Shown here: piece by piece, positions 5,356 through 6,789 of the stretch | Position numbering within the stretch: position 1 is the stretch's first letter | How the letters are laid out: each line of letters opens with the position of its first letter | Assembly (NCBI GenBank): GCA_945873715.1 | Contig: CAMCFL010000176.1 | Coordinates: 1-6,789 of the forward strand | Direction: 5' to 3' | Length of the DNA stretch: 6,789 nucleotides | From: Akkermansia muciniphila | GTDB taxonomy: Bacteria; Verrucomicrobiota; Verrucomicrobiia; Limisphaerales; UBA9464 | Notes under the pieces: model-generated | The model's input: only the letters and a program-made list of their open reading frames with translations | Databases searched by the model: none | What the model was told of the DNA's origin: nothing | Made by a program: the position numbers and the translations under genes

Positions 5356-5383
5356 AGTATCCAGAACCCCTTCTTCCAATCAA
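5356..5383 (-). promoter_or_regulatory. Possible sigma-70-type promoter for the hydrolase gene
   Basis: On the minus strand TTGATT (5383-5378) and GATACT (5361-5356) match the -35 and -10 consensus at 4 of 6 bases each, with a 16-bp spacer. Transcription would start almost at the ATG (5348), giving a nearly leaderless mRNA. The match is weak and could be chance. The 86-bp divergent spacer must hold promoters for both genes, and no clear one is visible for the plus strand. Confidence 0.25.
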
Positions 5384-5434
5384 CGACCTGCTTGCCGCTC
5401 CCACCGTCCCGGTGTCTGATGAACCGGCGTCCCC

Positions 5435-6789
5435 ATGATTTTTCCTGGCCATTTCCGGATCCGGTGCGGGCTGCTGTCCCTGGCGGCGTGCCTCTGCCTT
5501 TGCTGGGCCCCGGTCGGAGCGACCCCGGCCAATCGCGCCGCTTTGGAGCGGCACTACGACCGGTTCCTGGCCCGCCCGCTGGCCCAGTGTCGCACCTGTC
5601 ATCTGCCGAGCGATCGCAAGATGCCGGAGTCGCTGGATGAGTTTCCCCACAATCCGTTCGGTGCCCGTCTGCGCCAGATCGCCGGGGAGGGCAGGGACGG
5701 AGCCAAGCGCCCCGATCTGGCGGATCGGTTGGCGAAGGTGGCGGAAGAGGACGCGGATGGCGATGGGGTCGCCAATCAGTCGGAACTGTTGCTGGGCCAT
5801 AACCCCGGCGAACCGAAGGACACGCCCAGCCCGGCTGAGTTGGAGACCCTGGCGGCGAAGGCATCCGGGTTCAGCCGCCACCTGGCAGGCTACCGTTGGC
5901 AACCGTTTCAACCGGTCGTCCGGCCAACGGTTCCGTCAGACGGCACGGCCACCGGGACGAATCCGATCGACGCATTCCTCTCCGAAGCGCGACGCGAACG
6001 GGGATTGACCGTCCGACCCGAGGCTTCCCGCGAAGTGCTGTTGCGCCGGGTCTTCATGGATCTCGTCGGGCTCAACCCCACTCCGGACGAACAGCGACAG
6101 TTCCTGGACGATTCCGCGCCCGGAGCCTACGAACGTCTGGTGGATCGCCTTCTCGCGGATCCACGTCATGGCGAGCGCTGGGCGCGGCACTGGATGGATG
6201 TCTGGCGTTACAGCGACTGGGCCGGGTGGACCGATGGCAATCAGGTGCGCGATTCGAAGCCGCACATCTGGCGGTGGCGTGACTGGATCGTGGAAGCGCT
6301 GAACGCCGACAAAACCTATGACCGGATGGTCATCGAGATGCTCGCGGCGGACGAGACGGCTTCGGAAGATCCGGCAGCATTACGGGCGACGGGTTTCCTC
6401 GTTCGGAACTACAAGATGCTGTCGCGCGAGCAATGGATGGAGGACACGGTCAAGCACACCTTCCAGGCGTTCCTCGGGGTGACCATGGGCTGCGCCAAGT
6501 GCCATGATCACATGGTCGATCCCATCTCCCAGCGCGAGTACTACGCGGCTCGCGCCATCTTCGAGCCGCATCAGGTCCGGACCGATCGTGTGCCGGGGGA
6601 ACTCGATATCCAGCGGGACGGATTGCCCCGCGCCTACGACGCCACCAACGCGCCGACCTACCTGTTGGTGCGCGGCGATGAACGCCATCCGCTGACCAAC
6701 GAAGTCATCGTTCCCGCAGTGCCGGGCTTTCTCGGTGGCCACCTGGCGGTCCAGGCAGTGAGCCTTCCCGAGCGGGCCCGTCGGCCGGA
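5435..6789 (+). CDS. DUF1549 (PSCyt2) cytochrome-like secreted protein, 3' partial
   Basis: The 451 codons seen run off the right edge with no stop. A signal peptide (about 1-29, Cys-rich core) is followed by CRTCH (52-56), a possible haem c site. Next is an EF-hand-like calcium loop, D106-D108-D110-G111-N114-E117, ending in a GHNP sequence like thrombospondin type 3 repeats. The DUF1549 domain starts near NPIDAFL (176) and continues through LLRRVFMDLVGLNPTP (202-217), YERLVDRLLADPRHGERWARHW (232-253) and the hallmark GCAKCHDHMVDPIS (about 352-365), with a second CxxCH at 353-357. The family is abundant in planctomycetes and verrucomicrobia, often with sulfatases and other polysaccharide-degrading enzymes. 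A redox or surface-binding role is suspected but unproven. A C-terminal DUF1553 domain would be expected beyond the window. The ATG at 5435 is chosen because the signal peptide follows it. Confidence 0.9.
   Translation, partial: MIFPGHFRIRCGLLSLAACLCLCWAPVGATPANRAALERHYDRFLARPLAQCRTCHLPSDRKMPESLDEFPHNPFGARLRQIAGEGRDGAKRPDLADRLAKVAEEDADGDGVANQSELLLGHNPGEPKDTPSPAELETLAAKASGFSRHLAGYRWQPFQPVVRPTVPSDGTATGTNPIDAFLSEARRERGLTVRPEASREVLLRRVFMDLVGLNPTPDEQRQFLDDSAPGAYERLVDRLLADPRHGERWARHWMDVWRYSDWAGWTDGNQVRDSKPHIWRWRDWIVEALNADKTYDRMVIEMLAADETASEDPAALRATGFLVRNYKMLSREQWMEDTVKHTFQAFLGVTMGCAKCHDHMVDPISQREYYAARAIFEPHQVRTDRVPGELDIQRDGLPRAYDATNAPTYLLVRGDERHPLTNEVIVPAVPGFLGGHLAVQAVSLPERARRP

Noticed and set aside
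5349..5864. Upstream in-frame extension of the SGNH hydrolase.
   Set aside because: It would place about 170 low-complexity residues before a good signal peptide and cover the divergent DUF1549 gene.
1..6789. CRISPR arrays, tRNA or rRNA genes, insertion sequences and integrase sites.
   Set aside because: No regularly spaced direct repeats, recognisable RNA gene or transposase/integrase coding sequence was found.

Overview
The window looks like chromosomal DNA of a GC-rich bacterium of the Planctomycetes-Verrucomicrobia-Chlamydiae group, more likely a verrucomicrobion than a planctomycete. The best evidence is the right-end gene, a secreted DUF1549-type (PSCyt2) protein with CxxCH motifs, a family concentrated in that group. 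Supporting signs are many secreted or envelope proteins and weak or absent Shine-Dalgarno sequences. No 16S rRNA or tRNA is present, so the placement is inference.

Left half, all on the minus strand and read right to left. A sigma-54-dependent response regulator of the NtrC class (3581-2154) is followed by a noncoding stretch of about 310 bp. That stretch holds a near-consensus -24/-12 promoter and several dyad repeats. Then come a small secreted coiled-coil protein (1841-1392), a strong intrinsic terminator (1354-1323), a predicted outer-membrane beta-barrel (1277-129), and the first 33 codons of a membrane or exported protein leaving the left edge (100-1). I infer that the regulator drives the small periplasmic protein through the sigma-54 promoter. 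Limited read-through of the terminator may feed the barrel and the membrane protein.

Middle. Between the divergent regulator and dodecin genes (3582-3820) lie a long inverted repeat and a hairpin that abuts the dodecin start codon. Dodecin (3821-4030, plus) is a small flavin-binding protein. A double-hairpin, REP-like element follows it (4061-4116), and a diverged copy of one half sits in the upstream intergenic region. Next is a two-helix membrane protein (4190-4636, plus) whose first residues resemble the ParA-contacting N-terminus of ParB. Its 3' end overlaps that of the next, convergent gene.

Right half. A secreted SGNH/GDSL hydrolase (5348-4605, minus) is divergent, across 86 bp, from the DUF1549 protein (5435 to the right edge, plus), which carries an N-terminal CxxCH motif and an EF-hand-like loop. 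This pairing fits a periplasmic polysaccharide or ester utilisation locus, but the substrate cannot be read from the sequence.

The most interesting candidate system is the self-contained sigma-54 envelope module on the left: activator, dyad sites, -24/-12 promoter, coiled-coil periplasmic protein, barrel, and a membrane or exported protein.
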